From the NCBI GenBank assembly GCA_963575745.1, contig CAUYUJ010014260.1, forward strand, positions 522,976-586,975: 64,000 nt of DNA, in the 5' to 3' direction. Position numbers and translations under genes: made by a program. Origin of the DNA: Prorocentrum cordatum. Lineage: Eukaryota; Sar; Dinophyceae; Prorocentrales; Prorocentraceae. The notes beneath the pieces were generated by a model. The model was not told the origin of the DNA, did no database searches, and saw nothing but the letters and a program-made list of their open reading frames with translations. Positions 25,887 to 36,779 of this stretch are shown here, piece after piece (the stretch's first letter is position 1; the number at the start of each line of letters is the position of its first letter).

Positions 25887-26803
25887 TCAGAGGTCGTCGA
25901 GGCTGCCAGTGGCCGTGTTCGAAATGAGATTACCCATGATCTCGTGGAAGTCGGTCACCCAGACGTCCTCGAGGACCTTGCCCGAGCCTGCCGACCTTCG
26001 CCTGACGCAGTCGTGCAGCGGCAGCGCATCGAAATCCGCCTGCGTCCACCTCTCGTTAGTCCACTGGGCGACCGTCGGCGAGGTCCAGACAACGTCACCG
26101 CTCTGCTTGAAGGCATCAATCGCGCCCTTGAGCAGATACGGCATATCGTGGTCGCATCACTGCCGCAGTCGCTCGGGCATGGCTTGATGGCCCGATTGCT
26201 GTCAGCAAGGTGGCAAACCCCATAGCGAAGACTCGACCACGACCAGGCTTGGCGCTTGCGCGAAAGCGGTGCGAGCAAGTTCGGGTGCTCTCTGGATGAC
26301 GTTGTGCGTCGGCTGAGATTGACCGCCCGCCTCCTGTGTGGTCTCCACATGCGGTCCCTGCGGGCTCCCTTGTGGTGGCCAAGGCCTGGGTTCCAGGACG
26401 GCTCCTCCAAGTTCGGTTTAACATCCACGCCCGGTGCTGAAGGACCGCCACGCCGGTGTTGCACTCGCCTTCGATCACGAAGTTGTGCGGCAGCTTGAAA
26501 GACTCGAACGTAAAGGCCTGCTGCGGGTAACTCACCCGCACAACGTACCCATCGACGGAGCACCCGATGATGAGCACGCACGGAACTTACGATTATCCTT
26601 CTTCATACTGTTCGTCAGAAATTCTGAAATACATGGCTGGCTGGAGGAACGTGCAACAATAAACCGTGACACAAGAAGCCATGCAATCCTGGAGAAACAA
26701 ACTCGCCATTAGACGATAACGCAAGGGACACGTGACTCGATTTGGGAGTACGTCGCTAGAGCAACACGAAAGCGAAAACGCTTGAACCAAAATGGCTACG
26801 AAG
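25887..26803 (-). pseudogene. Spliced-leader-tagged candidate retrogene, interrupted
   Basis: The element begins on the minus strand with a relic of the dinoflagellate spliced leader (26802-26781). Below it, three coding-like pieces lie in different frames: a 38-aa ORF from Met 26709; a 26577-26430 segment (MLIIGCSVDGYVVRVSYP..., ...FVIEGECNTGVAVLQH); and an 85-aa C-terminal segment 26144-25887 (...SGDVVWTSPTVAQWTNERW..., ...VLEDVWVTDFHEIMGN) ending in TGA. A GTAAGT donor at ~26588 and an acceptor-like GCGGCAG at ~26162 suggest introns, but no join I tried gave one clean frame. The family is not recognised; the NTGVAVL and WT segments faintly recall sugar-nucleotide glycosyltransferases, which is speculation. 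It could be a real multi-exon gene or a decayed retrocopy. Confidence 0.35.
26781..26802 (-). other. Relic of the dinoflagellate spliced leader (DinoSL)
   Basis: Minus strand TTCGTAGCCATTTTGG followed by TTCAAG. It differs from the conserved 22-nt leader at two positions (second base, and T for C six bases from the 3' end) and matches the other 20. A leader sequence in the genome next to a gene-like segment is the known signature of reverse-transcribed, reinserted mRNA. Confidence 0.8.
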
Positions 26804-27745
26804 GGGGAAGACGCGTTTGTCTTCGAAGCTGCATGATCGCCCCGATGTACCAGGCATGGCCTGTGGGTCTCCCCAGCGGGAGCCGACCGGGGGTGCTCCA
26901 CGGGCCCGTTTGCACTTAGATTGTCGGGATCCCAGGAATATAACATACTTTTCTTGCATTGGTTTTTTTTTCAAAACTCAACAAACGGCGCCCTCACCCA
27001 CCCTCCACGTGTGCCGGTACAGCATTCGACACAGGTGTTTACATGCGCCGCACCTCGGGCGAAAACGCACTACACTTCAATCTGCAGTCAGCGTAGATCT
27101 TCCCAGGGCACACTGACCATGACGATGGCGCAGGCACGAGACCTGGGCCTCCCAAGCGAAGGCGTCGACCAGGGGTGGTCCGCGTTCCACGGGACCGCTG
27201 GTGCCCCCGAGTGCCGGGCCTCGCAACACAGAGCTGTCGCTTTGCAAGTGGGGGGGGGGAGGGCGGCGGGGAGGATCGCCATGGCAATCACGATGCAGCA
27301 GGCTCGAACGCCGCGGCCGAATGGCTTGTTCGCCGCGATGTCAGCAGGCTCGAAAACGGCGGCCGACCGCTTCTCTGGACAGTGGGGGGCGGCATGGTTG
27401 CTAGCGGGAATGGTCAGACCCCGCCGACTCCACTAAGCGGCTTGCGTGGGCCCACCTGGGACCCAAGACCCAGGAGGAGCGGGTGGACCCACGAAGAAGC
27501 GCTCAGAAATCCACACCAACAAATCCACGCGTCGGCAAGACGCGCAGCCCCGCTCCGTTTGCGCGCGCGAAGGCCAGGAGCGGGACAGCCCGACACAGAC
27601 CTCATACGCCTGGCCTGCCTCGATACTGCCATCGAGCGCTTTCACCAGGGGGCGCCCAAGAAGGAACGAGAAGGACCTCCTCTGGCCACGGCGCCTCGGC
27701 CAAGACAAGGTTCCCCGACCCGGGCCCCGGGAGCGGGCTGGACAG
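26804..27745. other. Intergenic, no gene seen
   Basis: GC-rich sequence with a G-run at 27249-27259. Frames are open on both strands without family features. Confidence 0.35.
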
Positions 27746-27746
27746 C

Positions 27747-27950
27747 AGAGCCCCTCTGGAACCCAGAGCGGTCCTCATGTCGGCGTCTTGACTGTACGTC
27801 TGGCTTGCCTCAGCACCTGGTGATCCAGAACACCCGGCCCAAGGACAAACCCCTCTCTGTAACCCAGAGCGGTCCTCGTGTCGGCGTCTTGACTGTATGC
27901 CTGGCTTGCCCCAGTAGCTGGTGATCCAGAGCACCTGGCCCAGGGATAAG
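27747..27950 (+). repeat. ~100-bp tandem duplication
   Basis: Two copies of a segment containing CCCAGAGCGGTCCTC, GTCGGCGTCTTGACTGTA and CTGGTGATCCAGA, starting near 27747 and 27847, about 90% identical. They cause the repeated motif in several overlapping frames. Confidence 0.7.
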
Positions 27951-28214
27951 CATGGCTTTCGGCCTGCGTTCCCTCGTGGGCCCCGGCAGCCCGCGGCGGG
28001 CCCCAACTCGGAACACGTGCCGTCGGGATCAAAACACGGGGGCAGTGCGAGGCGGCCCGCGCTGCGGTCGCCGCGATGTCGTCCTCTGATCGCTGAGCTG
28101 CTTAATGCCTTCCACGTTCTGCGCGTACGCCATGCGCGAGACGCGAAGCGCGGTGGCGAGGTCGGGGTCGGCCTGGGCCCCTTCCATCAGCTGCAGCCGA
28201 CCCGTAGAATGACG

Positions 28215-28345
28215 CGCGATAAGGACACACGGGCCTCGGACAACCATGGCGACACTTTGCGAGCGGAGCGCGGCCGGTGAGAGAGGCCAGGGATGGGCCG
28301 ATGGGGAAGGATGCAAGGGTAACCCTGGGAACTTGCTCCTCTCTG
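28215..28345 (+). repeat. Dispersed GGATGCAAGGG repeat, copy 3
   Basis: GATAAGGACACACGGGCCTC, then GCGGAGCGCGGCC and GGAAGGATGCAAGGGTAACC parallel copy 1 in the same order. Confidence 0.4.
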
Positions 28346-29249
28346 CCACACGGGTCGATGTTACACGCCAGGGAGCGACCCCTGAGCAAGAGTGGCCACT
28401 GGTGTGCGGCACTGGGGGGGGCCGAGGGCGCTCCTCCAGGCGCGCGCCAGCTCATGCTGGGGGGACCCGTGGGGGCCCGCAGCAGTGGTCACTCTGGTAA
28501 AGGAGCCAATCTCACGCGCAGCCGATCCCACCCTTCTTCCGCCCGCCTCCCCCTCGCCCGCCCGCCCGAACATGAGAAGTTCTGACGGGTCACGGCCTGT
28601 GTTGCCACATGAAGCGACGTGTGCAGCACGACCAAGAACCCGAACCCTCGCCGTGGTGGACAGCCCCCCCAACACACAGCCGCCTGCGTCGATGGCACTG
28701 CGTGCGAGAGATAAACTTGGACTTTGCGCATGGGTTGCAGTCTGAACCCAAACGTGATGTTGATAATATGTTGCCACCCAGTGCAACAAATGATCCAACG
28801 TTCGGCAGGGGACGTCTCGCCATGCAAAACAACTCACCACGCAAAACCACCCCATGTACAGGCAATGGCTAGCGCATGTACGTTAGCCCCGTTTGCGCCG
28901 ATAGTCTGCCCAATCCGCGCACCATGCGTTGACACTCGCGTGGAACGCGCGTGAAATAGCACATTCTGCCTCGTCACACTACTGAGCACACGACGTTCGT
29001 TTACGACTGCCCCTCCTCACCCTCATCATGCTTCTCCTTCTCCTCTTCCTCCCATCCCTCTCCTCCTCCTCTGGACGCCGTCCTCATCGTGCAACTCCTC
29101 GATCCATCTCTGTTTCCGTTGACGCACCTTCCCTCTCCCACTCCCCCCCTCTCCGAGAGCCCATCGCCCTATGAACTGCTGCACGCACGGACTGCATCGT
29201 GAGCCCGGCCAGCCACCCCCCCCTCCCGAATCTCGCCCCCGTCTTAGCA
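28346..29249. other. Intergenic, no gene seen
   Basis: Mixed composition; frames are short and overlap on both strands. A TCCTCCTC-rich patch lies at 29030-29080. Confidence 0.35.
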
Positions 29250-29410
29250 TTAAGTCGGGCGTGTCCCCCAGATTACAAGGGGATTTTCGACGACAAACAA
29301 AAAATATTCAAAACATATTCCAAAGTGGTAGAAAAATATTCAAAACATAGTTCCCAGACTATTGTTTGACTATTTTTGAAAATTCCCAGAGGGACAGGCC
29401 CGACATTTTA
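29250..29410. mobile_element. MITE family A, copy 2
   Basis: Begins TTAAGTCGGGCGTGTCCCCC, continues to GGGGATTTTCGAC, has an AT-rich interior with ATATTCAAAACATA twice and GACTATTGTTTGACTATTTT, and ends GGGACAGGCCCGACATT. Ends, internal motif and length match copy 1 (4823-5008). TTAGCA flanks both sides, consistent with a target-site duplication. Confidence 0.65.
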
Positions 29411-30015
29411 GCAAACAACGCCGGGCAACCGTGCCTTCTCATGCAGAAATCGAGCTCGGCCAAGCTGCGGCGCAACGGAAGTCTGAATGATGCGCGTCGC
29501 AGCCGCGGCCGCAGTTGCACCAACAACCCGACCGCCGCGAGAAGCCCGACCAGCGCGACGCAAGCAGCTTCGTCATGGCGGGGGAGCAAGTCGAGGAGAG
29601 GGAATAAAACGACAGGCGTTTTCCCAATGCATCTTGCCATCGAGACTGGGATGCCCTGCTGGGAGCCGGTCAGCGCGACGGGGTGCAGCGCAGAGGATCG
29701 TGATCGCGGCTGCGAAGGCTGCCTGGTCTCCATCGCCGCCGCCATCATACTCGCATCCACGGCGGTGCCATCCGTCGCCATGCTGGCTCAACCCTGATCT
29801 CCATCTTCCGATACCGGATGTCACCCAAAGACACGAAGCAGGGAGTCCTGTCCGGGCTCCGCGACCTGGCAGGTAAGGTCGGCGTGCCGACGAACCGTCG
29901 CAAGGTCGAGTGATCGAACGCGGCGTTTCCTGTTTTCCATGCCCAGGTAGCTGCTGCCTGCCCCGCGCAAGACCAGCGATGTCTCTGCATCAGCGCAGGA
30001 GCTGCGTGTGACTAG
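29411..30015. other. Intergenic, no gene seen
   Basis: Overlapping frames on both strands (minus 29359-29781, plus 29366-29797); neither shows a known domain. The minus frame runs through the end of the adjoining MITE, which argues against it being a gene. Confidence 0.35.
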
Positions 30016-30450
30016 GCGGGAACACCGCAGACACGTAAAACAATAAAGTGCAGGCAGCGCCCCGTCATGGCGGCATTATCTCGCGCACCGCGGGGACGTA
30101 GCTCTATCAGCGCAGGCGCTGCGCATGCCTCGGCGCAGGAACCGCCCGCAGGCGCGCCAAATAATAGGGTGCAAGCATCGCCTTGCCATCGCGCTGCGGG
30201 TGCAGTCGATTTATCCGCGCGGGCTCTGCGCGCGGCCAGGTGCAGGCACCACAGGCACATGAAATAATAGGGCGCAAGCATCTTCTCGCGATCGCCCTGT
30301 TAGCGCAGGCGCCGCAGGCACTGGTTTTTACCAGCGCCGGCACTACCGACGGCAAAACGCAGGCATCTCTGGCACGTCACAAACTACGGTGCAAGCGTCG
30401 CCCTGTCATCGCAAGCGCCGGCGCAGGTACGCCGGACATTGTTTTCCATC
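30016..30450. repeat. Degenerate ~100-bp tandem repeat
   Basis: About four diverged units, each with an AATAATAGGGYGCAAGCATC-like core followed by a TCGCCCTGTCATCGC-like stretch and GCGCAGGCGC, near 30040, 30160, 30265 and 30385. Peptides such as CTLLFGAP repeat only because the DNA does. Confidence 0.5.
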
Positions 30451-30761
30451 GGCGCAAACACGCCACCCCGTTTGGAGTTATAAAGCTGTAAGAGCTCAGG
30501 AGAGGGGGGGAGAGGGGGAGCAGGGAGCGAGGACACGCGCGCGAATCTGAACACAAAAACACGGCGCCGTTGCTGCGAACGGGGCGTCGCACCCCCGGCG
30601 GATCGCGCGCGCACGATTCCGCGGACAGGAAGCGATGCGTTTACTCATCTGGGCCATGGCGCGTCTGCGACGGGCGCCGAAACCTGGCGGCACCGACCTG
30701 ATGCGCAAACTGGCCGCGTGTGTGCACCCTCAAGCAGTGGCGAAGCGTCCTGGCTCGCCTA

Positions 30762-30931
30762 TAGCCCTACCAAGCAATGTTCTAAGAACCCCTTTGTGGT
30801 TTCCCACGAAATATTCTTAGAACATGTCTGGCGGAGTCTGTCTTGTTTTACCACATCGGGTTTATGTTCCAAAAACATCGTTTTGTCCTTAGAACATTTT
30901 TGGGTTCGAAGAACATTTCGTGGTAGGGCTA
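30762..30931. mobile_element. MITE-like element D (TAGCCCTACCA ends)
   Basis: A 170-bp AT-richer element. The left end TAGCCCTACCAAGCAATGTT and the right end ...AACATTTCGTGGTAGGGCTA are inverted repeats of ~30 bp that extend into GTTCTAAGAACCC versus GGGTTCGAAGAAC. Further internal CTTAGAACAT motifs can pair. No coding capacity. Confidence 0.7.
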
Positions 30932-31249
30932 CAGGAATGCCGGGACGGTCGGTCCCTGCTCAACACACTGGCATGGAGACCCTGGCGGCACACGGTGGCA
31001 CAGCGTGGCGAGAAGACCCGTGCTGGGCCAGCGTCCGAAAGCGCAAGCAGGGGCGCGCCGCGCGAGCACGGCACGGCACGCCCAGGCACGCCGGGGCGTG
31101 GCGCGGCGCCTTCCTCGCACTGCGAAGGCCAAGCACGGCATGGCACCGCACGCGCTCCGCACTCTGCCGGCCAACCACGGCCAGGCACACCGCGGCACGG
31201 CAACTCTCTCCCACTGACGAGCAACACATTATGACTCCATAAAGCGAGA

Positions 31250-31350
31250 GGACAACAACAAATGCAACAAAAACAAAAAACAAAGACAACACAAAAACAA
31301 CAACAACAACAAAAAGAAAACCAACAACAACAACAACAACAACAATCATT
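31250..31350 (+). repeat. CAA/AAC-rich microsatellite
   Basis: ACAACAACAAC runs with AAAACAAA interruptions. Minus-strand frames give Cys/Val/Phe-rich repeats with no significance. Confidence 0.8.
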
Positions 31351-31509
31351 TAAGACTGGGGACACTCCGTTCTCACCAATGCCAGGGTTTTCATAGGAGG
31401 CGGGCAATACCCCCACTTTGTGGGGGGGCCGGTTCAAGCTCTACCAAGTTTCCAAACGACTCTTCGCCACCACCCACACCCAGCTTCCCGCCCTATGACG
31501 TTCGGACAC

Positions 31510-31870
31510 TTCACTTCGTGGCATGCGGACGACCGTGGCTACTATTCAGGGCCCCGCGGCCGACGACGACGGCGTGCGCGCGCGAAGAAAAAACGAATGT
31601 GTCCCGCATGGTATTATTTGACAGGGATGATGGCCCTGGCAGGTGCGCAACCGTTGTCGCAGAAGTTCGAAAAAGTTGCTCGCAAAAGCCCGTTTGACAG
31701 AAATGTTTAAAAAGTGTTGGGTTTCCTACGAATCCGCAAGAGCGCGCGGGATGAGATTTTGACATTTTTTTGTTGAAAAACCATTGGTTTTTTGATGTTT
31801 TTATGTTAAAATCGCTCCGAACACTAAGCTTTTGGAAGGATTTCGTCTTGCGCGCGCGAATGTCCACTTT
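31510..31870 (-). repeat. Inverted partial copy of the CGCGCGCATG block family
   Basis: On the minus strand CTGTCAAATAATACCATGCG and adjoining GCGCGCG-rich sequence match the plus strand near 43998-44060 (TGTCAAACAATACCATGCGG). Homology is patchy; the rest is AT-rich and has no gene. Confidence 0.4.
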
Positions 31871-32100
31871 ACCTTATTTTTTGCAAGGGATTCTTGAAAT
31901 TTGATTATATTAGAACAAGAAATGTCATTTTATAGTGTTTTTTGCAAGGGAAAACGGATTACAACAAAACAACCGGATCTGGATCACATCGTTTTACCTG
32001 AGGCTTCCTCACGAAAATGATGAAAATGTAGCTGCGGCCTAGGCGCGGGGGGGGGGCGTGCACCAGGGGGCCCAACAATAATTATTCTTTAGAATTAATA

Positions 32101-32106
32101 ATGTTC

Positions 32107-32165
<59 letters not shown>
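32101..32165 (+). repeat. CAA microsatellite
   Basis: Pure (CAA)n for ~60 bp. It lies at the end of open frames on both strands, explaining their poly-Asn and poly-Val/Leu tails. Confidence 0.9.
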
Positions 32166-32439
32166 AAACGGCGGGACACGGCACGGCCGACACAAATTCC
32201 CCACCCTGCAGAACGAGCACGGCCCGGCTCGGCGGCACATGCTTCGACCTCCCTCGTCCAGAGGCGGGCTCTCTGAAACCCTGCCTGGCCCCTTCCAGGC
32301 TCCGTTGTGTGGGGCATCGTGCGCCTCCGATCGCCTCGGCGCGGTACGTACGGCACGGCTCGGCACGCGGGCGCGGCACAGCACGACGCGCAAACCTCGG
32401 CGTGCGGCGGGCACCCCTCGACTTGGACCCGGCGCGGCA

Positions 32440-32665
32440 GAGGGGGAGGAGGAGGAGGAGGAGGAGGAGGAGGAGGAGGAGGAGGAGGAGGAGGAGGAGG
32501 AGGAGGAGGAGGGGAAAAAGAGGAGGAGGAGGAGGAACAGGCAGAGGAGGAGGAGATGGAGGAGGAGGAGGAGGAGAGGAGGGAAGGAGGAGGAGGAAGA
32601 GGAGGGAGGAGGAGGAGGAGGAGGAGGAGGAGGAGGAGGAGGAGGAGGAGGAGGAGGGGCACGTG
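32440..32665 (+). repeat. GGA microsatellite
   Basis: (GGA)n with a few interruptions, ~220 bp. Gives poly-Glu/Gly/Arg (plus) and poly-Ser/Pro/Leu (minus) frames. The adjoining GGCACGGCACGGC runs are also simple repeat. Confidence 0.9.
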
Positions 32666-32933
32666 TACTGGAACCTCGGGGCGGCACGGCACGCATCGCG
32701 GGCACGGCACGGCACGGCACTCCCGCGGCAGACTTGCCACACCCGGTGTCTCAGACACAAGTTCTGCCTAAAGCAACTCAGACCCCTCACAGCATTGGCT
32801 GTGAAGGGACCAACCACCTCGGATGTGCACGATGCACAACGCAAGTGCGAGATCATGCATGAGAGAGAGGGAAAGAGAGAGAGAGAGAGAGAGCAAACAA
32901 AACACATCAGCAAATGATGTACACATGTGGATA

Positions 32934-33005
32934 TACAAGACTGCACTGGCGCTTCGCGCCATGCACCTTGGTCCGGAATGTTTGGCATGCAGGCGGAAGA
33001 GCAGG
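32934..33005 (+). repeat. Hairpin element, copy 1
   Basis: TACAAGACTGCAC, then TGGCGCTTCGCGCCA, then TGCACCTTGG and a trailing GCAGGCGG. It can fold as CAAG/CTTG, GCA/TGC and TGGCGC/GCGCCA stems around a TTC loop. Preceded by a GA run and ACACATGTGGATATA. Copies 2 and 3 are at 35300 and 54458. Confidence 0.65.
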
Positions 33006-33189
33006 AAGGTAACACTGCCATATGTGTTCGATAACTCCGTCTTGTCATTTCCGACATCGTCGTTACAATTATGTTATTCGTTTTCGGCCCGCCATGCTTC
33101 CTCTTCCTTTCCCTCATTCTCGCCCGACCTTGCGAATTTGTCCCCATCCTCCGTAGCTCTTTCTGCGAAGGCTCCTCCTTGGAGAGCTT

Positions 33190-33460
33190 CTTGGGAGCCT
33201 CACGCAAGTGTTGAAGGGCTTCTAGGAGCCTCCTGGAGGCCTCGTGAAGTCCTCCTGGGGGCCTCCTGGGGGCCTCCTCGGGCCACCGTGCTTCCAACCG
33301 CGGTCTCCCTAAACGACCCGGTCACGATTTGGAATGCTTCGGGGGGCGTCTTGAGGCTATCTTCTGTCGTCATGAGACTCTCTTCGAGCCATCTTAGGGC
33401 CTTGCTGGGCCGTCTTGGGGATCTCTTGGGCTGCAAGCCATTTTGGGTAGTTTGGGGGCG
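33190..33460 (+). repeat. GGGGCCTC/TTGGG-type low-complexity repeat
   Basis: Loose repetition of CTTCTGGGAGCCTC and CCTGGGGGCCTC motifs, the same style as 35760-36600 and 36780-37090. No gene. Confidence 0.6.
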
Positions 33461-33738
33461 ATGTTCTGGCCTCCTGGGCTGTCTCGGACGCCCAGGAGAC
33501 CGACGAACAGAGCCGTCTCAAAATCACACAAAAGCCATGGGAAATCAATGTTCTCTTGTGTTTCGAGTGCCTCTCAGGGGGGTCTTCTTTGAATCGTCTT
33601 CGGCCGTCGAGTGGGTGTCTGAGCCTCTTGGGGCTCTCGCAGGGCCGCGGGGCCGTTCGGCCGCCCTCCCGACCGATTTGAGTCCAGTGCCTAGGCCCAG
33701 CAAGGGTTTCCGAATTGTAGATGGAGAAAGAGAGACAG

Positions 33739-33744
<6 letters not shown>

Positions 33745-33769
<25 letters not shown>

Positions 33770-33915
33770 CCCAGAGAGAGAGAGAGAACGAACAACAAGA
33801 ACATGAGAAAGAGAGAGAGAGAGATAATGAGAGAGAGATACAGAATGAGGGAGAGAGAGAGAGAGAGAGCAAGATAACGAGACAGAGAAAGGGAAGAGAG
33901 AGATAGAGAGATAAT
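33745..33915 (+). repeat. GA dinucleotide microsatellite
   Basis: (GA)n interrupted by CC, AAC and TAAT. A shorter GA run lies at 32870-32893. Confidence 0.85.
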
Positions 33916-34559
33916 CATGTTATTGCTACGGTGTAGGAGAATACACCCTCGTCCGCGTGCAACCGTGTTACATTCGTGTGCCCGGCGCTGCTGCTGTCCC
34001 GTTGTTGCTGTTGCGTGTCGCACGGTCGGGGCTCGCCCATAGTAGGCCTGTGACCAGCAGCTCCCTGGCTTCAAACCAAAAACCGCGCTGGCCGAAGCGG
34101 CCATTGACGGGCTAGGTGAGGGAGGTGAAGGGTCATTTTCCGACATGTCAGACAGACATTGCCTCTACCCATCCCGTCCCTTCAGCCTTTACTCACTCGA
34201 TTCAATTACTCACTCTCTTCTCTGCCTCCCAATCCCCACTCCCTGCCACCACCACACCCCGCCTGCCCACCCCTTCCTCTTCCTCTCCCCTGCCTGCCCT
34301 CCGCACACTGCCCTCCCCTCTTCTCCCTTCCGCGCCCCCCCTCCCAGTCTGAGACCACACGGCGATACTGTGCAGTCCCGCAGGGGGGGCCACCCAGGAT
34401 ACCGGAACCGAAACAAGTCCCAACCCGAGACAACCTCCCACGCTTCCTGCCGAGCTTCCGCCAGCTTCCCTGCGTGGGACACTGTTGCTGGCTTGCGTTC
34501 GCCCCCTCTCCTGGCCCCTCCGCCGCCTTCTGCTGGGCCGCGGTGTCGAGCCGGCCTCT

Positions 34560-34984
34560 TCCCCCCCCGAGGGGGGCCCCTCTTCGAGAGCCGCCAGGCC
34601 GCCGCTGGCCTTCACGCACTCCTCGAAGGTGCTGCAGATCGCCTCAAGCCTCACGTCCTCGGAGTCCAGCCGAGCACGCGGCTGTTCATAGTGGGGTCAC
34701 ACGTGGCCGCGTGCGCCCGTTGAGCTGGCCAGGATCGGCTTGGATGCAGGGGCAGCGATGTTCGCGCTTCGTGCTCGCGCCGCCCCTCCGAGGAAGAGGA
34801 TAAGGACGAGGAAGAGGAGCAGAATGAATCGCGAATCGCAAGCCGTGAAGAACTTCGCTCCCTCGTGGCGGCCCCTGTGAATGCGACCTGCCACCACGAC
34901 GCCACCCGGGCCCCTTCCTCGAACGCCGCCCAGCCAGGCGACGAAGGCACCCCACAGGGCGACGAACATGCAGCATGGAGACAA
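34560..34984 (-). CDS. Possible small gene fragment, unrecognised
   Basis: Two minus-strand pieces. 34984-34697 (95 aa) has two hydrophobic stretches (MFVALWGAFVAWLGG and FILLLFLVLILFLGG). 34700-34560, in another frame after a stop, reads LDSEDVRLEAICSTFEECVK then ASGGLAALEEG, which looks like a helical coding exon and follows an acceptor-like TATGAACAG. Joining them would need a frameshift or an intron I cannot place. No family recognised; one or both could be chance. Confidence 0.22.
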
Positions 34985-35249
34985 AGCTCGGGACTGAGGC
35001 CAACAAGTCCAACATCACACTAGGGGGGGGAAGTGGGGAAGTGGGACGACGAGCTCGTCAACGCACCTCTGGGGAGAGGCCGCCAGACCAACATGGTGGG
35101 GACCATCGAAACTTCCAAACGCCGCACGCTGGATCTAGCGTGGCCGACGACAGCCGAAGGAGGTGTCCGTGTTCCTGTTGACCCCAAGATACCTGCACGA
35201 CAGTTTGCTCAGGGCCCTCCCGAAGGAAAGACTAGTCTGAGGCCATAGC

Positions 35250-35610
35250 TACATATAAGTATACACGTACCTGTGTATATATGTATATGTATAGATATAC
35301 AAGACTGCAGTGGCGCTTCGCGCCATGCACCTTGGTCCTTCGAGTTTCGCTCGCGGGCGGCGTGCGTGCGCGTGCACATGCGCGCGCGAATATGTGCATA
35401 CATGTCATACGCGCGCACGTGCATGCACGCCACACACATGGGTATACAACTATATATTTATGGATATAGATGTACATTTAGACACGTCGGTGTGTGTATA
35501 TATATAAATATATCTGTGTATGTACATACACATGTGTGTGTGTCGATTGCTGTACCTGCATCTATGTGTATATTTACAGCTATACGTATATATCAATGGC
35601 TGCGCATGCA
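35250..35610. repeat. TA/CATA/TGTA microsatellite around hairpin copy 2
   Basis: Alternating purine-pyrimidine sequence (GTATATATGTATATG, ACACATGTGTGTGTG) flanking the hairpin element at 35300. Confidence 0.75.
35298..35375 (+). repeat. Hairpin element, copy 2
   Basis: Same TACAAGACTGCAG, TGGCGCTTCGCGCCA and TGCACCTTGG order as copy 1, with a different unpaired base before the main stem (G instead of C), followed by AGTTTCGCTCGCGGGCGG. Confidence 0.65.
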
Positions 35611-35759
35611 TGTGTACCATGTGGGGGAAGAGAGAAACGCAGTGAAAGGCTCGCGAGTGCCAAATGACTTGGGTAGGAGACGGCATGGAAGGCACGGCAG
35701 AATGTGGAACGGCAACCTGGGCTTACCAATGACCAATGACCGTGTCTTTGGGACTATGG

Positions 35760-36610
35760 AAGGAGCCGTGTGAGGGCCTTGGGGGGCCTCGGGACCGTGT
35801 CGCAGCGGGGCCCGATTATCTCGACGCTGAAATTGCTTTGCGCCGCCGCTCGCTCTTGGGAGGCCTCGCGCTCAGATAATCAACGTCACGTGGACCGTAT
35901 TAGAGCCTCCTGGAGCCTTCTGAGGGCCTCTGTGGGACGTCGTGCAGTCCTGTTATGGCTTGGGCCCGTCTTGGGGCGCGTAGTGGCTCCGTTGGGCTGT
36001 CCAAGGGTCATGTTCGGGCCCCTGGCCCGTTTTGGGCCTGTCTTGAGGGCCTTACCGGGCGCTTTCGAACTTCTGTGGGGTCCTTGCGGGATCTCTTGGA
36101 ACTCTTGGGGACCTCTTGGGGCCTCCTGGAGTACTCTTGGGGGCCTCTTGGGGCCTCTTTGGGGGGGGGCCTGTTGGGAGCCTCCTGGGGCCTGCTGGGG
36201 CCCTGTCGGGACTGTCTGGGGGCCCTCTTGGGCCAGTCTGGGGCCATCTTGAGCCGGTTTGGGGCCCTCTGTCGGGCCGCCTTAGGGCGATCTTTGGTGC
36301 CTCGTGGGCCGTGTTGGAGCGTCGGGAGGCCGATCTCCCACAAACCGTCGGAAAATCAATGGACTTTGCCTCGTGGGGCCTCTTGGGGGTGCTCTTGGAG
36401 GCCTCTTGGGACGTTTTGGAGCGATCTCGAACTTCTGTAGGGTCCTTGCGGGATCTTTGGGACTCTTGGGAACCTGTTGGGGCTTCCTGGGTGCCTCCTG
36501 GGGGCCTCTTGGGGCCTCGTCGGGGCCTCGTCGGGGGCCTCCTGGGGCCTCCTCGGGCCCTGTCGGAAATGTCTCGGGGCACTCTTGGTTTGGGGCTTAG
36601 CGGGCGACGA
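35760..36610 (+). repeat. GGGGCCTCTTGGG-type degenerate satellite
   Basis: Dense repetition of CTTGGGGCCTC and TCTTGGGAC motifs, including a longer duplicated segment (GTAGGGTCCTTGCGGGATCT at 36438 echoes GTGGGGTCCTTGCGGGATCT at 36073). Frames give Gly/Leu/Trp- or Pro/Arg-rich repeats. Confidence 0.7.
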
Positions 36611-36635
36611 GAGGTATCACATAGACTTTTCCGTC

Positions 36636-36735
36636 ATCGGGGGCGCTGCCCCATGGCGGCTGGAAAATTCATACCTTGACGTGCCACCGTAAGGGTATAA
36701 ACTTTCCAGCCGCCCTGGGACAGGCGCCCCCGACA
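36636..36735. mobile_element. Foldback element E, ~100 bp
   Basis: Left arm ATCGGGGGCGCTGCCCCATG then GCGGCTGGAAAATTCATACC (36636-36675); the right arm at 36691-36734 is its imperfect reverse complement (GGGTATAAACTTTCCAGCCG, ...GCGCCCCCGAC). The loop is ~15 nt. It sits inside the GGGGCCTC satellite and could act as a long RNA hairpin or a miniature element. Confidence 0.6.
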
Positions 36736-36779
36736 GCGACACAAACTATTTTGTACTGTTCTTCGCCCGTTCACTCTTG

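Noticed and set aside
32082-33297. 400-aa minus ORF with a poly-Ser centre
   Set aside because: Runs through CAA and GGA arrays and the hairpin element; no region outside the repeats resembles a protein.
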